Shown here: piece by piece, positions 54,949 through 64,000 of the stretch
Numbering within the stretch: the stretch's first letter is position 1
How the letters are laid out: each line of letters begins with the position of its first letter
Source: Candidatus Methylospira mobilis
Lineage (GTDB): Bacteria; Pseudomonadota; Gammaproteobacteria; Methylococcales; Methylococcaceae
DNA length: 64,000 nt
Assembly (NCBI RefSeq): GCF_009498235.1
Contig: NZ_CP044205.1
Span: forward strand, 553,716 to 617,715
Direction of reading: 5' to 3'
Notes under the pieces: model-generated
Database searches by the model: none
Seen by the model: the letters and a program-made list of their open reading frames with translations, nothing else
Told to the model about the DNA's origin: nothing
Program-made: the position numbers and the translations under genes

Positions 54949-55680
54949 CTAATACTGAAACACTCTCTGCAAAAATTGTTTAAGGTCCGCGCTGTCCGGT
55001 TGGTCGAATAACCGGGATGTCGGACCTGTCTCGACTATGCATCCGTCAGACAGAAACACGGCTTGATCCGCCACCCGGCGCGCGAAACCCATTTGATGGG
55101 TGACCAGAATCAGGTCGCGTCCTTCCGATCTTAATTCTTCGATAAGATCGAGCACCTCGCCGGTCATTTCCGGGTCCAGGGCTGAAGTCGGCTCGTCAAA
55201 CAGCAAAAACCGCGGTTTGATCGCGACTGCTCTGGCGATGGCGACGCGCTGTTGCTGTCCGCCGGACATCTGCGCCGGTTTTTTATGCGCATGCTCCGCA
55301 AGGCGAAAACGTTCCAGCAGACTCATGGCCAGCTCAGCAGCATCGGCATGGTTGTAACCATGCGCTTTTTCCAGCGGCAGAACGATGTTTTCCAACGCCG
55401 ACAGGTGAGGGAACAGATTGTAGGACTGAAAGACGGTGCCGACGCTACGCCGGTGATGCAGCAGGTTCCGTTCATCGAAACTCATCGCTTGCCCGTCGAT
55501 TTCCAGCATGCCCCGGTCCGGGGTTTCCAGGCCGGCGAGTATCCGTAATAAGGTCGTTTTGCCTCCTCCGGAAGGGCCAATCAGCACCAGGGCATGAAAG
55601 TCCGGCAACTCCAGGGAGGCCGGCTTCAGCACGACATTGTCGCTGAAGCTTTTTTGCAAACCGTTCAGCTTAACTCGCAT
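54949..55680 (-). CDS. Polar amino-acid ABC transporter, ATP-binding protein
   Basis: A 243-residue ATPase of the GlnQ/HisP group. Walker A is GPSGGGKTTLLRIL near residue 34, the signature KPAQMSGGQQQRVAIARAVA near 138, Walker B FLLFDEPTSALDPEMTGEVL near 165 and the switch His in LVTHQMGFARRVAD near 198. It is the last gene of a three-gene importer operon and overlaps the permease gene by 11 bases. The substrate is a polar amino acid, not further resolvable. Confidence 0.92.
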   Translation of the reverse strand: MRVKLNGLQKSFSDNVVLKPASLELPDFHALVLIGPSGGGKTTLLRILAGLETPDRGMLEIDGQAMSFDERNLLHHRRSVGTVFQSYNLFPHLSALENIVLPLEKAHGYNHADAAELAMSLLERFRLAEHAHKKPAQMSGGQQQRVAIARAVAIKPRFLLFDEPTSALDPEMTGEVLDLIEELRSEGRDLILVTHQMGFARRVADQAVFLSDGCIVETGPTSRLFDQPDSADLKQFLQRVFQY

Positions 55681-56470
55681 AGCGGTATTTTTTTTCCAGG
55701 TAGCGGCTGAACAGCGATATCGGCAAGGTCAGCAGCATATAGCCCGCCGCCAATGGCAGATAGCTTTCCAATGCGCTGTAGGTGAAAGCATTTACCTCCT
55801 GCGCGTTCAAAGTCAGTTCGCTGACGGCAATGATGGACAACAGGGAAGAATCCTTGATTAATGCGCCGAACTGCCCGGCCAATGGCGGCAGGATACGGCG
55901 TATTACCTGAGGCAAAACCACATAACGATAGGTTTGCGCTTTGGTCAGGCCGATGGCTCGCGCCGATTCCAGTTGCGATTCGCCCAGGCTTTCTATCCCT
56001 GCGCGGACGATTTCCGCAATATAAGCCCCGGAGAACAAGGCCATGGTCAGTATCCCGACCATATAGCGGTTTTCAATGCCGACCGCATCCGCAACCACAT
56101 AAAAAAACACCAGTATTTGCACCAGCAACGGCGTGCCGCGTATCAGCTCGATATATAGTTTTCCCAGATACCTAAGCGGCAGAAAGCGCGAGCGCTGTAT
56201 CAGCGCGCACAGCATGCCGATCAGCAGACTTAACAGCAGAGATGCGGCGGAAACCGCCACAGTGACCAGCCAGCCCTGGATAAACTTCTGGCGATATTCG
56301 TAGACTGCTCCCCAGTTCCAGCCGTATTGGAGGCGGTCGAAGGCCAGATAGAGCAATAGCGCAATCAGCAGAAAAGCCGATAAAAATCCGCAGATGCCTG
56401 CCGCCAGTGGAATATGCTCCGCGCTCCGGTCACGCGGCGCAAAAAACAGATGCGCTAAAAATTTGGGCAT
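55670..56470 (-). CDS. Polar amino-acid ABC transporter, permease
   Basis: A 266-residue inner-membrane subunit of the HisM/GlnP type. After an N-terminal helix (about 26-46) it has the GWLVTVAVSAASLLLSLLIGML entry segment, the IRGTPLLVQILVFFYV motif near residue 112 and the EAA-like ESLGESQLESARAIGLTKAQTYRYVVLPQ loop near 164 that contacts the ATPase. Only one permease is encoded, so a homodimer is expected. It starts two bases after the binding-protein gene. Confidence 0.92.
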   Translation of the reverse strand: MPKFLAHLFFAPRDRSAEHIPLAAGICGFLSAFLLIALLLYLAFDRLQYGWNWGAVYEYRQKFIQGWLVTVAVSAASLLLSLLIGMLCALIQRSRFLPLRYLGKLYIELIRGTPLLVQILVFFYVVADAVGIENRYMVGILTMALFSGAYIAEIVRAGIESLGESQLESARAIGLTKAQTYRYVVLPQVIRRILPPLAGQFGALIKDSSLLSIIAVSELTLNAQEVNAFTYSALESYLPLAAGYMLLTLPISLFSRYLEKKYRYAS

Positions 56471-56472
56471 GG

Positions 56473-57258
56473 TTATAACGGAAATGGGACGCCCAGCTTC
56501 TCGAATCCGGCTTTCTGCTCTTGCAGATAGGCATCTGCCAGACGCGAAAATCCGCCGTTGGCGCGGAAAGTTGCCAGAAACGCATTCACCTGTACCTTGA
56601 GCGCATCGTTGCCTTTACGAATACCGATAGCCCATTCTCCAGCGTCTATCGGATCAAGCAGGACGCGGGTGGTGTCCGGGTTGCGCTGCCAGTTCTGCAC
56701 CACGAAAATCTGGTCGTAAATCGTCGCGTCGGCTTTAGCCTGGACCACTTCCATTACTGCGGAGGATTCCTTGTCCAGTAGTAATAGATGCGCCTTTTTC
56801 AGGTGCTGAGCCACGTAAATATGCCCGGTAGTGCCTCTTTTCACCGCTATGGTGCGCTGAGGGTTATCGAGATCGGCAACCGATGCGACTGGCGACGATT
56901 TGTTGACCAGCAGCGACAAACCGCTTTTAAAATACGGCTCGGAAAAGTCGATGGATCTGGCGCGCTCGGCAGTAGCCGTCATTGAAGACAGGATCAGATC
57001 GATCTTGCCGGTTTTCAGCGCCGGAATCAGTCCGTCAAAAGCCATATTTTGTATCGCGATGGGTTTGTTTAACGCTTTACCCAGTTCCTGCGCCAGTTCA
57101 ACGCTCAAACCGCTGGGTTCGCCGGCTTTATCCGTCATTTCGAAAGGAGGGTAGGATAAATCCATGCCGACAACCAGGGTGTCGGCGTGCGTTGCGGCAC
57201 CGGCCGAAATCGAGCAGGCAAAAAACAGTGTCGCGCATGAAATCAGCAGTGCGTGCAT
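56473..57258 (-). CDS. Polar amino-acid ABC transporter, periplasmic binding protein
   Basis: The start MHALLISCATLFFAC at 57258 has GGAG upstream and gives a 261-residue precursor with a signal peptide ending near AGAATHA. The mature protein has the family-3 solute-binding signatures VVGMDLSYPPFEMTDKAGEPSGLSVELAQELG and GKIDLILSSMTATAERARSIDFSEPYF. The carboxylate-binding Arg is in the second. First gene of the importer operon. Confidence 0.92.
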   Translation of the reverse strand: MHALLISCATLFFACSISAGAATHADTLVVGMDLSYPPFEMTDKAGEPSGLSVELAQELGKALNKPIAIQNMAFDGLIPALKTGKIDLILSSMTATAERARSIDFSEPYFKSGLSLLVNKSSPVASVADLDNPQRTIAVKRGTTGHIYVAQHLKKAHLLLLDKESSAVMEVVQAKADATIYDQIFVVQNWQRNPDTTRVLLDPIDAGEWAIGIRKGNDALKVQVNAFLATFRANGGFSRLADAYLQEQKAGFEKLGVPFPL

Positions 57259-57389
57259 GGTTGTCTCCACGGAATAAAACGAGGAGTAGATGGTACCAAA
57301 ACACGGCTGCTCCATGGGCTTTATCGTGCGGCGATGCGCGGATTGCGCTCAGACGAAGAGTCTTTCGCGGTTTTCAATCTCGTTGCTGT

Positions 57390-57962
57390 TCAAGCCCGTG
57401 CATCGGCCAGATCTCCCATGCCCGCCAGATTAGCCCTGTCGTCCAACGACAATACGACTCCTATATTAAGCAGTATCACAAATTTTCCGTTCACCTTGCC
57501 CATACCGGCGATATAGTCGGAGCGTATATGTGCACCCAAAGCCGGCGCCGGCTCTATATCGCTTGCAGGTATCTCCAGCACCGCGCTTACCGCGTCCACC
57601 AGCACGCCCGTATCATGCTTTTCGTCTTCGTGACCGATCTCAACGATGACAATACAACTGCGTCGCGTTATCTGGCTCGCAGACTTGCCAAGGTACACTT
57701 TCAGGTCGATTACCGGCACCACCGCGCCGCGCAGGTTAATTACACCGCGAACAAACTCCGGCATACGCGGCACTCTGGTCAACTGTCCGTACTCAATGAT
57801 TTCCTTGATGTGCAGGATGCCGATAGCAAAAGACTCGTCTCCCAGCATGAAAGTCAGGTACTGCAGCTCCTGCTCCTGGCCACTACTACCGGCAGCAGTG
57901 CGTAGCGCTTCATTGTATGGCTCAATATTACCGCTCCTGACGGTCTGGTGCTGAGCGTTCAT
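57390..57962 (-). CDS. cheW: Chemotaxis coupling protein CheW
   Basis: The start MNAQHQTVRSGN at 57962 has AGGGAG upstream. The 190-residue adaptor joins chemoreceptors to CheA. It has the CheW pattern LTFMLGDESFAIGILHIKEII, VPRMPEFVRGVINLRGAVVPVIDLK and VLVDAVSAVLEIPASDIEP. It lies 127 bases after the large receptor gene, so the two are probably co-transcribed. No cheA or cheY is in the window; the partner kinase must be elsewhere. Confidence 0.92.
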   Translation of the reverse strand: MNAQHQTVRSGNIEPYNEALRTAAGSSGQEQELQYLTFMLGDESFAIGILHIKEIIEYGQLTRVPRMPEFVRGVINLRGAVVPVIDLKVYLGKSASQITRRSCIVIVEIGHEDEKHDTGVLVDAVSAVLEIPASDIEPAPALGAHIRSDYIAGMGKVNGKFVILLNIGVVLSLDDRANLAGMGDLADARA

Positions 57963-58089
57963 GTTTATTCTCCCTGACGCATTAGCTTTCGTTGGATTTA
58001 CAGTGTTTGCGCTGAACAAAAAACCGAAGCCTGCAGGCCGGGCGTCGCATCTCCAAGGTATCGGACCGGCGCTTCCAGGCTGTTACGGC

Positions 58090-61000
58090 TTAAAAACGCA
58101 CAAATTCTCTTTGATCAAGCGCGGGATTCCCTGTTTCAGCAAACCCGGTTTTGGGCTTCGCTTTCGATTTGACGGATTTCAAGGCTGCATTCCGTTCTGT
58201 CCCGGTTTGCTGCGCCACGTTTTTTACCGTAAAGAAACCCATCAGTTCCTTTAGTTGTTCGGCCTGTTCGTTCATTTCTTCCGCCGTTGCCGCCAACTCT
58301 TCCGACGCGCCGGAATTTTGTTGAGTGATCTGGTTGAGCTGCGTCATCGCGTTATTGATTTGCTCCGCGCCTGCAGTTTGCTCTTCCGACGCCGACGCAA
58401 TTTCCTGCACCAGTTCGGAGGTTTTGGCGATGCTAGGCACAATTTCGTTGAGTAGGTTTCCGGCCTTTTCCGCCATCGCCACGCTACTGCGCGCCAATTC
58501 GCCGATTTCCTGCGCCGCCACTTGACTGCGCTCCGCAAGTTTGCGCACTTCCGCCGCTACCACGGCAAAACCTTTGCCGTGTTCACCGGCGCGCGCGGCC
58601 TCAATGGCCGCATTGAGCGCCAACAGGTTGGTTTGATAGGCGATATCATCGATGATGAGGATTTTCCCGGCGATACTTTTCATGGCCTCGACTGTCCTGG
58701 TGACTGCTTCGCCACCCTCGCCGGCTTCCTTGGCGGCCTTGTTGGCCATGCCGTCTGTTACTTTGGCATTCTGCGCGTTCTGAAGAATGGATGCGCTCAT
58801 TTGATCCATCGAGCTACTGGTTTCTTCCACGCTCGCCGCTTGCTCGCTGGCGCCCTGCGACATCGACTGAGCCGTCGCGCTGATTTCTACCGCCGCACCT
58901 CCCAAAGCATCCGTGGCGATTATGACTTGACCGATGGTTTGCGCCAGCCTGTTGATAGTATTGTTGACCGCATCGCGCAATTGACGCAATTGTCCCTGGT
59001 ATTCCTCGGCGATGCCAAGCGTCATATCGCCCTGCTCCATGGCCGTCACCACTCGCATGACTTCATTGACCGGTCCGATGACTGCATCCATGGTGTCGTT
59101 GAACCCCTGGATAATTTTGCGAAAATCGCCTTGATGTCTGTTTGCATCGGCGCGCGTCGATAATCTGCCCTCGACCGCCGCTACCGACAGCATATTGGCA
59201 TCGTTTATCAGCGCAGTGATGTTGTTTTTGACCAATACCAGATATTCGTGAATTTGATCGTCGTCCGAGGCCTTGCTCATCTCTGCGGTCAGGTCGCCCG
59301 AGGCAATACGGGTGACGTAGGCAATCAGCTCTTTAAGCCAGTCGTGTACGCCGTTCACGGCGTCCTTCATTTTCTGGTGATCACCGTGGCAGGTGATCTC
59401 GACTTTTTCACGCAGATTGCCTTCGCTGATCTTCGACAGTATGCGGTTCCCTTCGCCGATCGGCAGCAAAATCGCGTCCAGCATTTCGTTGATCCCGCTT
59501 ATCACTTCAGCGTAGGCGCCTTTAAACACGGTGGTTTCGCCACGCTTGTCCAACTGTCCCTGGCGGCTGAATTCGGTGAGCTTGCCCAGTTCAGCCTTGA
59601 ATTTTTGCAGCACCAGGGCGATGTTGTTGACCGCCTGCTTCATTTTCTCGTGATCGCCCTGGTAGGTCTGGGCGATCAGTTCGTCGATGTTGCCGTTGGA
59701 GATTTGCACGAGAATGCGGTTGCCTTCGCCGATCGGCAGCAAAATCGCGTCCAACATTTTGTTGACGCCGCTTATCACTTCAGCGTAAACACCTGTAAAA
59801 CCAGCGGTTTCGCCACGCTTGTCCAACTGTCCCTGGCGGCTGAATTCGGTGAGTTTGTCCACTTCAGCCTTGAACTTTTGCAGCACCAGGGCGATGTTGT
59901 TGACCGCCTGCTTCATTTTCTCGTGATCGCCCTGGTAGGTCTGGGCGATCAGTTCGTCGATATTGCCGTTGGAGATTTGCGCGAGAATACGGTTGCCTTC
60001 GCCTATCGGCAGCAGTATCGCGTCCAGCATTTCGTTGATGCCGCTTATCACTTCAGCGTAAGCACCTGTAAAATCCGCTGTGTCGCCACGCTTGTCCAAC
60101 CGTCCCTGGCGGCTGAATTCGGTGAGCTTGCCCAGTTCAGCTTTGAACTTTTGCAGCACCAGGGCGATGTTGTTGACCGCCTGCTTCATTTTCTCGTGGT
60201 CGCCCTGGTAGGTCTGGGCGACCAGTTCGTCGATGTTGCCGTTGGAGATTTGCGCGAGAATGCGGTTGCCTTCGCCTATCGGCAGCAGTATCGCGTCCAT
60301 CATGTCATTGGTATTGCGAAGAATTGCGGCATAAACGCCTTCGAATTGGTCCGGTCTGGCGCGTTCGGATAGCAGTCCTTTGCCGGAAGCGTCTGTCAAG
60401 CGTTGCAATTCTTTTTGCAAACCGCCCAGGACCTCGGTGATGCGAATCAGGCTTTTGGCCAGCTCGTCGTTGTTTGAGCGTGCTGCGATCTTGACCGACA
60501 GGTCTCCTGCTGCAATGCATCGAGCGGCTTCGGCTTGATGATTAATCATGTCGATACACGTATTAAGGCCGTTTTTTAGCGTATTGAAATCGCCGTTGCA
60601 GTCACCGGTAATTTTCGGCGGTATGTCGCCTTTGGCAATACGATCGACATAACCGGCTGCCATATTTAACGGTCCTGCCAACGCGTCCAATATCCGGTTC
60701 AAACTTTCGGCGGTTTGGCGGTAACTCCCCCCTTTCGGAATGTTATCCAGATCGGCGCGCACAGCCAGTCGTCCATTTAGTACGCCATCGACAACTTCAT
60801 TGATCTGCGCTTTGAAATCTGCTTCGGACGAACGATTCGTCCATTCGATCACCGTGGCGATACGCCGCCTCCCATCCGCATAAAAAACCGGGTTTGCCAT
60901 CAAGGAGAACACCAGCTTGCCGATATGGATTTCGGTTTTGTACTGGCCGGTCAGTTCGTTCAGTATGCGACGCAGTTGAGGTGGATTGTCAATGAACTGG

Positions 61001-61374
61001 TCGACATTGGCGCCTAAAATACGGTTGGCGTTAAAGCCGGGGGATGCTTCGCTAAAATCGTCTTCGGCAGCTTTGAACATCGAGACGAGAGCGGGGTTTG
61101 CATAGATGATATTAAGATTCTCGTCCGCCACCATCACACAGGATCTGACCGAACTCAAGGCCGCTTCAATGATCATCACCTGCCGGCTGCTTTCGGTATC
61201 TGCATCCTGTATTTTCTTAACGCTCCGCATTAACGGCACAAAAGCATCGGAATTGTTGATATCTACGGGCTGGCTAAAATCACGCGCCGCTATTTTTTCG
61301 AGGATGCCCGCTACTTCATCGATACGCGCCTGTACTTTGGTATTGGGTCTGCCGGAAAACAAACTATTCAACAT
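58090..61374 (-). CDS. Soluble poly-HAMP methyl-accepting chemotaxis protein
   Basis: A 1094-residue receptor without any membrane helix. The N-terminal part (about 45-170) has a PAS-like domain ([20 protein letters not shown]). A long series of HAMP-like units follows, including 91-residue tandem repeats with GEGNRIL(A/V)[10 protein letters not shown] and [25 protein letters not shown] (three nearly identical copies plus partial ones). The signalling domain (about 850-1060) has the hairpin tip [41 protein letters not shown]. The repeats are also nearly identical in DNA, period 273 bases (about 59,450-60,300). A ligand is unknown. Confidence 0.9.
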   Translation of the reverse strand: MLNSLFSGRPNTKVQARIDEVAGILEKIAARDFSQPVDINNSDAFVPLMRSVKKIQDADTESSRQVMIIEAALSSVRSCVMVADENLNIIYANPALVSMFKAAEDDFSEASPGFNANRILGANVDQFIDNPPQLRRILNELTGQYKTEIHIGKLVFSLMANPVFYADGRRRIATVIEWTNRSSEADFKAQINEVVDGVLNGRLAVRADLDNIPKGGSYRQTAESLNRILDALAGPLNMAAGYVDRIAKGDIPPKITGDCNGDFNTLKNGLNTCIDMINHQAEAARCIAAGDLSVKIAARSNNDELAKSLIRITEVLGGLQKELQRLTDASGKGLLSERARPDQFEGVYAAILRNTNDMMDAILLPIGEGNRILAQISNGNIDELVAQTYQGDHEKMKQAVNNIALVLQKFKAELGKLTEFSRQGRLDKRGDTADFTGAYAEVISGINEMLDAILLPIGEGNRILAQISNGNIDELIAQTYQGDHEKMKQAVNNIALVLQKFKAEVDKLTEFSRQGQLDKRGETAGFTGVYAEVISGVNKMLDAILLPIGEGNRILVQISNGNIDELIAQTYQGDHEKMKQAVNNIALVLQKFKAELGKLTEFSRQGQLDKRGETTVFKGAYAEVISGINEMLDAILLPIGEGNRILSKISEGNLREKVEITCHGDHQKMKDAVNGVHDWLKELIAYVTRIASGDLTAEMSKASDDDQIHEYLVLVKNNITALINDANMLSVAAVEGRLSTRADANRHQGDFRKIIQGFNDTMDAVIGPVNEVMRVVTAMEQGDMTLGIAEEYQGQLRQLRDAVNNTINRLAQTIGQVIIATDALGGAAVEISATAQSMSQGASEQAASVEETSSSMDQMSASILQNAQNAKVTDGMANKAAKEAGEGGEAVTRTVEAMKSIAGKILIIDDIAYQTNLLALNAAIEAARAGEHGKGFAVVAAEVRKLAERSQVAAQEIGELARSSVAMAEKAGNLLNEIVPSIAKTSELVQEIASASEEQTAGAEQINNAMTQLNQITQQNSGASEELAATAEEMNEQAEQLKELMGFFTVKNVAQQTGTERNAALKSVKSKAKPKTGFAETGNPALDQREFVRF
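59450..60300 (-). repeat. 273-bp tandem repeats inside the chemoreceptor gene
   Basis: The marker TTCGCC(T/G)ATCGGCAGCA recurs at about 60270, 59997, 59724 and 59451, a spacing of 273 bases. The intervening sequence is highly similar between units, indicating recent duplication of whole HAMP-like units or ongoing homogenisation. Such a region can change unit number by recombination and can cause assembly collapse. Confidence 0.85.
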
Positions 61375-61420
61375 GATAATTTCCTCAATTCGCAGATGGG
61401 ATGTGTTCGGAGTTAGGTAG

Positions 61421-61544
61421 CCGCAGTCTTTGCATGCGTGTGGTAAGTTTCCAGTCCCTGCCGTGAGGTCTTTCGACCGCCCTGCTGCAAAGACCGCATT
61501 GCCGACAAGGATTCGCGCTCCTTCAATCGGCGCAGGTTGGCGCC
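61421..61544 (-). ncRNA. Structured leader upstream of the chemoreceptor gene
   Basis: On the minus-strand transcript GCGGTCTTTGCA (61497-61486) can pair with TGCAAAGACTGC (61434-61423). Within this stem is a perfect GGTC-GAAA-GACC hairpin (61478-61467) with a GNRA loop. Just upstream, GCCGA..AGGA/TCCT..TCGGC (61531-61501) forms a further stem. The layout suggests a cis-acting RNA in the 5' leader of the receptor mRNA. I could not match it to the cyclic di-GMP-I consensus. It is a prediction only. Confidence 0.4.
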
Positions 61545-62239
61545 GGGTAATGCGATAAGCGGTGGGAGGCTGGGAGGGCTAGCCTTACACGGTGCAGCAA
61601 CATGAACCTGGCTTTACCCTCGCTTGGAGCCCACAGTCAATCGGCATGACTTCATTCTCTCATTAAATAAGATCAATGAAGTAAGGTTCTCCTGAATCCG
61701 TGGTCTATTTTCGGAATAGTCATGAAATTCATATGGATGAGGCGCTTTTTGCTTCACCCGAAACGAACGTGAATTTCTTGTAAAATCATATTGTTGACTC
61801 TTACTGTCACGGGCTCATGGTTCTGTCAACACAGTGTTTACTTCAAATGCAGCTTTTTTTAATTATGCACAAGCGGATTATTACAGAACATACCTCAAAT
61901 AGGTTAAAACGGCATTTGTGTGGTGCGCATAAAACTGTATCAGAAATAATATGTTATGCGGAAAGCAATTCTTTTTTTTTAATTAAAGGCCGTGTTTTCA
62001 ATAGCTTCATCCAGGCTTGCCCATAAAAATCATTAACCCGCGTTTATCGGACAGCGCTTTGTCCTAGCCGTTCAGCTTTGCTTTGAACGACGACGGTTAT
62101 AGACTAAAAGATGGAAAAATTTTTGTGCGGCCCGCTGTCATTAAAACCAATAATCGCGAATATCCAATTCTTGTGGCAAGATGGGACGCAGCTCGGGGTG
62201 GTTAAAGCGTTTTGGTTGAGAATTGGATGGTAAAGAGAC
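61545..62239. other. Intergenic region upstream of chemoreceptor and zinc-ribbon genes
   Basis: Nearly 700 bases between divergent genes. A 69-residue ORF at 61817-62026 has no ribosome site and unusual composition, so I do not call it. The AT-rich part 61660-62030 is much poorer in G and C than its neighbours. Promoters for both flanking genes must lie here. Confidence 0.45.
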
Positions 62240-62467
62240 ATGACTCAGACAGTTTGTTCCAGTTGCGGTCATAAATTAACGCGGAAGGAACGCGAACTGG
62301 GATGTTTTTTATGTGAGATTTGCGAAGCCAAATGGGCTGTAAAGCATCCCAAAGTACTGGATGCGTTGAAACGTATAGCCGCCGACAGGTCTGATCATGT
62401 TCATGCGGTGAAGGAACGGCATAACAGAAAGCTGGACACCCCCAGGTCCAAGCCCGCGCAAGGCTAA
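62240..62467 (+). CDS. Small zinc-ribbon-like protein
   Basis: A 75-residue protein with two cysteine pairs, CSSC at residues 6-9 and CFLC...C at 22-28, spaced like a zinc ribbon. A basic C-terminal helix with several histidines follows. AAAGAGA precedes the ATG. No named family was recognised. It converges with the iron permease gene (37 bases apart). Confidence 0.6.
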   Translation: MTQTVCSSCGHKLTRKERELGCFLCEICEAKWAVKHPKVLDALKRIAADRSDHVHAVKERHNRKLDTPRSKPAQG

Positions 62468-62504
62468 TCCTGCGCGGCGGTTGGTCTATTGGTTTGCGCC
62501 CGAA

Positions 62505-63326
62505 TCAGGATGAAACCGTCTTGTCATCATCGCCAAACAAGCGCATCAACAGGCTGATGGCTACCAGCGTACCCAGATAAAACAGGATCTGAATGCCATC
62601 CGGACGCGAGACGTAGCCGATCAACGTGTGCAGCACCTGGCCGGGAAGGCTGTCCTCGGACAACAGCGCGGAGCTGTTCCATACTTCATGACCGAAAGCA
62701 GGCAACCAGTCGGCTTGCACCAGACAAGCCGCGCCCTGTGAGGCAAGCCCGGCAGCAAGCAACAGAATCAACCCGCTGGTTACGGTAAAAAGATGCTGAG
62801 CCGGAATGCGTAACAGTCCACGGTACATACCCGCTCCTATGGCCGCGCCCAGCACAATACCGAGCACGCCGCCGCTAATCATTGCGCTCCCCCCGCCGCT
62901 TTCTGTCGATGCAATGCCGTACAGAAACAGCACTACCTCGGAGCCTTCACGCAAAACCGCCATGCCGACGACTATGGCAAGCGCATAAAGCGGCCGTTCG
63001 CCCGATGCCACCGCTCGCCCGACACGGTTCATGTCGCGCGCTATTTCACGGCCATGCCGTCTCATCCAGACATTGTGCCATCCCAGCATGATGACGGCTG
63101 TAAACAGTATCGCGGCATTGAACAATTCCTGCCCAAACCCAGCTGCCGCTTCCGCCAGGGTGCCGGCAAAAGCGGCGACGACGCACGAGCCGATCAATCC
63201 TGCGGCCACGCCGCCTGTTATCCACAGGTTGCGGAATGCCGCCCCCTGGCTTGCCGCCATTACGATGCCGATAACCAGCGCGGCTTCAATGACTTCGCGA
63301 AATACAATAATGGCTGTAGCCAGCAT
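62505..63326 (-). CDS. FTR1-family high-affinity iron permease
   Basis: A 273-residue integral membrane protein with about seven helices. Two REXXE motifs, the iron-binding hallmark, are visible: REVIE near residue 10 in the first helix and REGSE near residue 126. It would import iron, usually ferrous iron after periplasmic oxidation. The gene for a cupredoxin-like protein lies 26 bases upstream on the same strand and is the expected partner. EfeO/EfeB-type genes are absent. Confidence 0.92.
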   Translation of the reverse strand: MLATAIIVFREVIEAALVIGIVMAASQGAAFRNLWITGGVAAGLIGSCVVAAFAGTLAEAAAGFGQELFNAAILFTAVIMLGWHNVWMRRHGREIARDMNRVGRAVASGERPLYALAIVVGMAVLREGSEVVLFLYGIASTESGGGSAMISGGVLGIVLGAAIGAGMYRGLLRIPAQHLFTVTSGLILLLAAGLASQGAACLVQADWLPAFGHEVWNSSALLSEDSLPGQVLHTLIGYVSRPDGIQILFYLGTLVAISLLMRLFGDDDKTVSS

Positions 63327-63352
63327 GGTCGGTACCCCCTCTTCCAGCTCCT

Positions 63353-63688
63353 TTATTCTGCTACGATGCGTCCTTTGGCCGACGCTTCGTGAAACTCGCC
63401 AACGAAATCGTAAGCGCCTGGATGCAGAGGGCCGAGGGACAGGGTAATCCGGCTTTTTCCTGCGACCACTTTTTCCCGTTTCAGGGATTTGCTTTCGAAT
63501 TCTTCAGGGGTGCCGTCCTCATTGATCACCACCAGCTTGATTTTTTGACCTGCAGGCACCTTCAGTTCCGCAGGAGCGAACTGATGATCCTTGATTGTTA
63601 AAGTATACGCGTCTTCCGCATAAACGGCGCTTTGCGAAAAAAACAGCAAACCGAACACAGCGGAAATGGAGAAGCGGTAACGGGGCAT
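63353..63688 (-). CDS. Periplasmic cupredoxin-like protein of the iron-uptake pair
   Basis: A 111-residue protein with a signal peptide (residues 1-24, ending VYA) and a cupredoxin-like beta fold: LTIKDHQFAPAELKVPAGQKIKLVVINEDGTPEEFESKSL and the C-terminal GAYDFVGEFHEASAKG. Such domains are found in EfeO-like or FTR1-associated proteins and may bind copper or iron for oxidation or delivery. It precedes the FTR1 permease gene in one operon. Confidence 0.85.
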   Translation of the reverse strand: MPRYRFSISAVFGLLFFSQSAVYAEDAYTLTIKDHQFAPAELKVPAGQKIKLVVINEDGTPEEFESKSLKREKVVAGKSRITLSLGPLHPGAYDFVGEFHEASAKGRIVAE

Positions 63689-63749
63689 ATAGTCATCCTA
63701 ATGAAATTTATCAAAAACTTTTCCCGTCAGGGCAATAGGGGATTTATAC

Positions 63750-63770
63750 AAATGATAAGCTTTCTCATTT
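63750..63770 (-). promoter_or_regulatory. Possible Fur box
   Basis: AAATGATAAGCTTTCTCATTT is a near-palindrome 62 bases upstream of the cupredoxin gene start. It has the AATGATAA/TTCTCATT halves expected of a Fur operator, in the promoter region of an iron-uptake operon. The match to the 19-bp consensus is imperfect. Confidence 0.5.
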
Positions 63771-64000
63771 GATTGCTCAAGCGGTTTTACAAGATTTTAC
63801 TGCGTCCAAGCGTTTTTTAATTAAATGAAGCTGATGGGGTATGGCGAGGCATGCCGCCCGATCAAGTCAAGCGGATCACCGGCCAGTACCAAGTAAGTTG
63901 CGCCATATCTCTAGCTTGCGCGCATAGGATAATGAAGCATGGGCGGGGCTGGTGGACGGGGCGCGAAAGTAACGCGGTGGTTTACCGTTCAAGTGCGGCA
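63771..64000. other. Right edge, no gene recognised
   Basis: The last 230 bases contain no open frame with family similarity. A gene may begin beyond the window edge. Confidence 0.4.

Noticed and set aside
59450-60300. Repeats as a separate mobile or CRISPR element
   Set aside because: They keep the reading frame and encode HAMP-like units of the chemoreceptor.
61421-61544. Cyclic di-GMP-I riboswitch
   Set aside because: Although stems and a GAAA loop exist, the conserved CACGCA and GGACGCAAAGCC segments are not present; kept only as an unassigned structured leader.
61817-62026. A 69-residue ORF upstream of the zinc-ribbon gene
   Set aside because: No ribosome site, atypical composition and no recognisable features.

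Overview
The window looks like a stretch of gammaproteobacterial chromosome. The evidence is the gene order yebC-ruvC-ruvA-ruvB-ybgC-tolQ-tolR-tolA-tolB-pal-cpoB-queE-queC, together with YaiL/DUF2058, oligopeptidase A, YgiQ, a System I cytochrome c maturation operon and an rpe-gph-trpE-trpG-trpD-trpC block. The protein flavour and the load of decayed insertion sequences would fit a Methylococcales-type genome, but no methane-oxidation gene lies here, so that placement is only an inference. No rRNA, tRNA or CRISPR array was seen.

Layout. 0-4.4 kb: a decayed ada fragment, alkA, an azoreductase, a YceI protein, a group II intron relic and a glutaredoxin/DUF2892 pair. 4.5-15.3 kb: yebC, Holliday-junction processing (ruvCAB), the Tol-Pal envelope system and preQ0 synthesis (queE, queC), mostly in overlapping ATGA-coupled operons. 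15.4-20.2 kb: repeats, a broken mlaA, a ferredoxin/rubredoxin-reductase-like flavoprotein and the cobalamin genes cobQ and cobU. 20.2-32 kb: 2-oxoglutarate dehydrogenase E1/E2, ygiQ and the tryptophan operon with gph and rpe, all on the minus strand.

32.5-48.3 kb is an accessory zone. It holds a frameshifted IS5-family element with intact ends, a GcvA-like LysR regulator facing a small exported protein, a retropepsin-like protease, an 11-copy heptamer repeat, a 126-bp MITE with an 8-bp target duplication, a multiply frameshifted FMN-binding gene, a BrnTA module whose toxin has decayed, a broken resolvase and other IS debris. Within it, at 39.2-42.5 kb, is a compact three-gene cassette: a HEPN-like protein, a KGGVGR-type ParA-like NTPase and a second P-loop NTPase with a possible C-terminal winged helix. 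This is the best candidate in the window for an undescribed, possibly defensive, system.

48.3-64 kb: ccmABCDEF with no ccmG/ccmH after it, a diguanylate cyclase, a polar amino-acid ABC transporter, cheW with a 1094-residue soluble poly-HAMP chemoreceptor behind a structured leader, and an FTR1 iron permease/cupredoxin pair with a possible Fur box.
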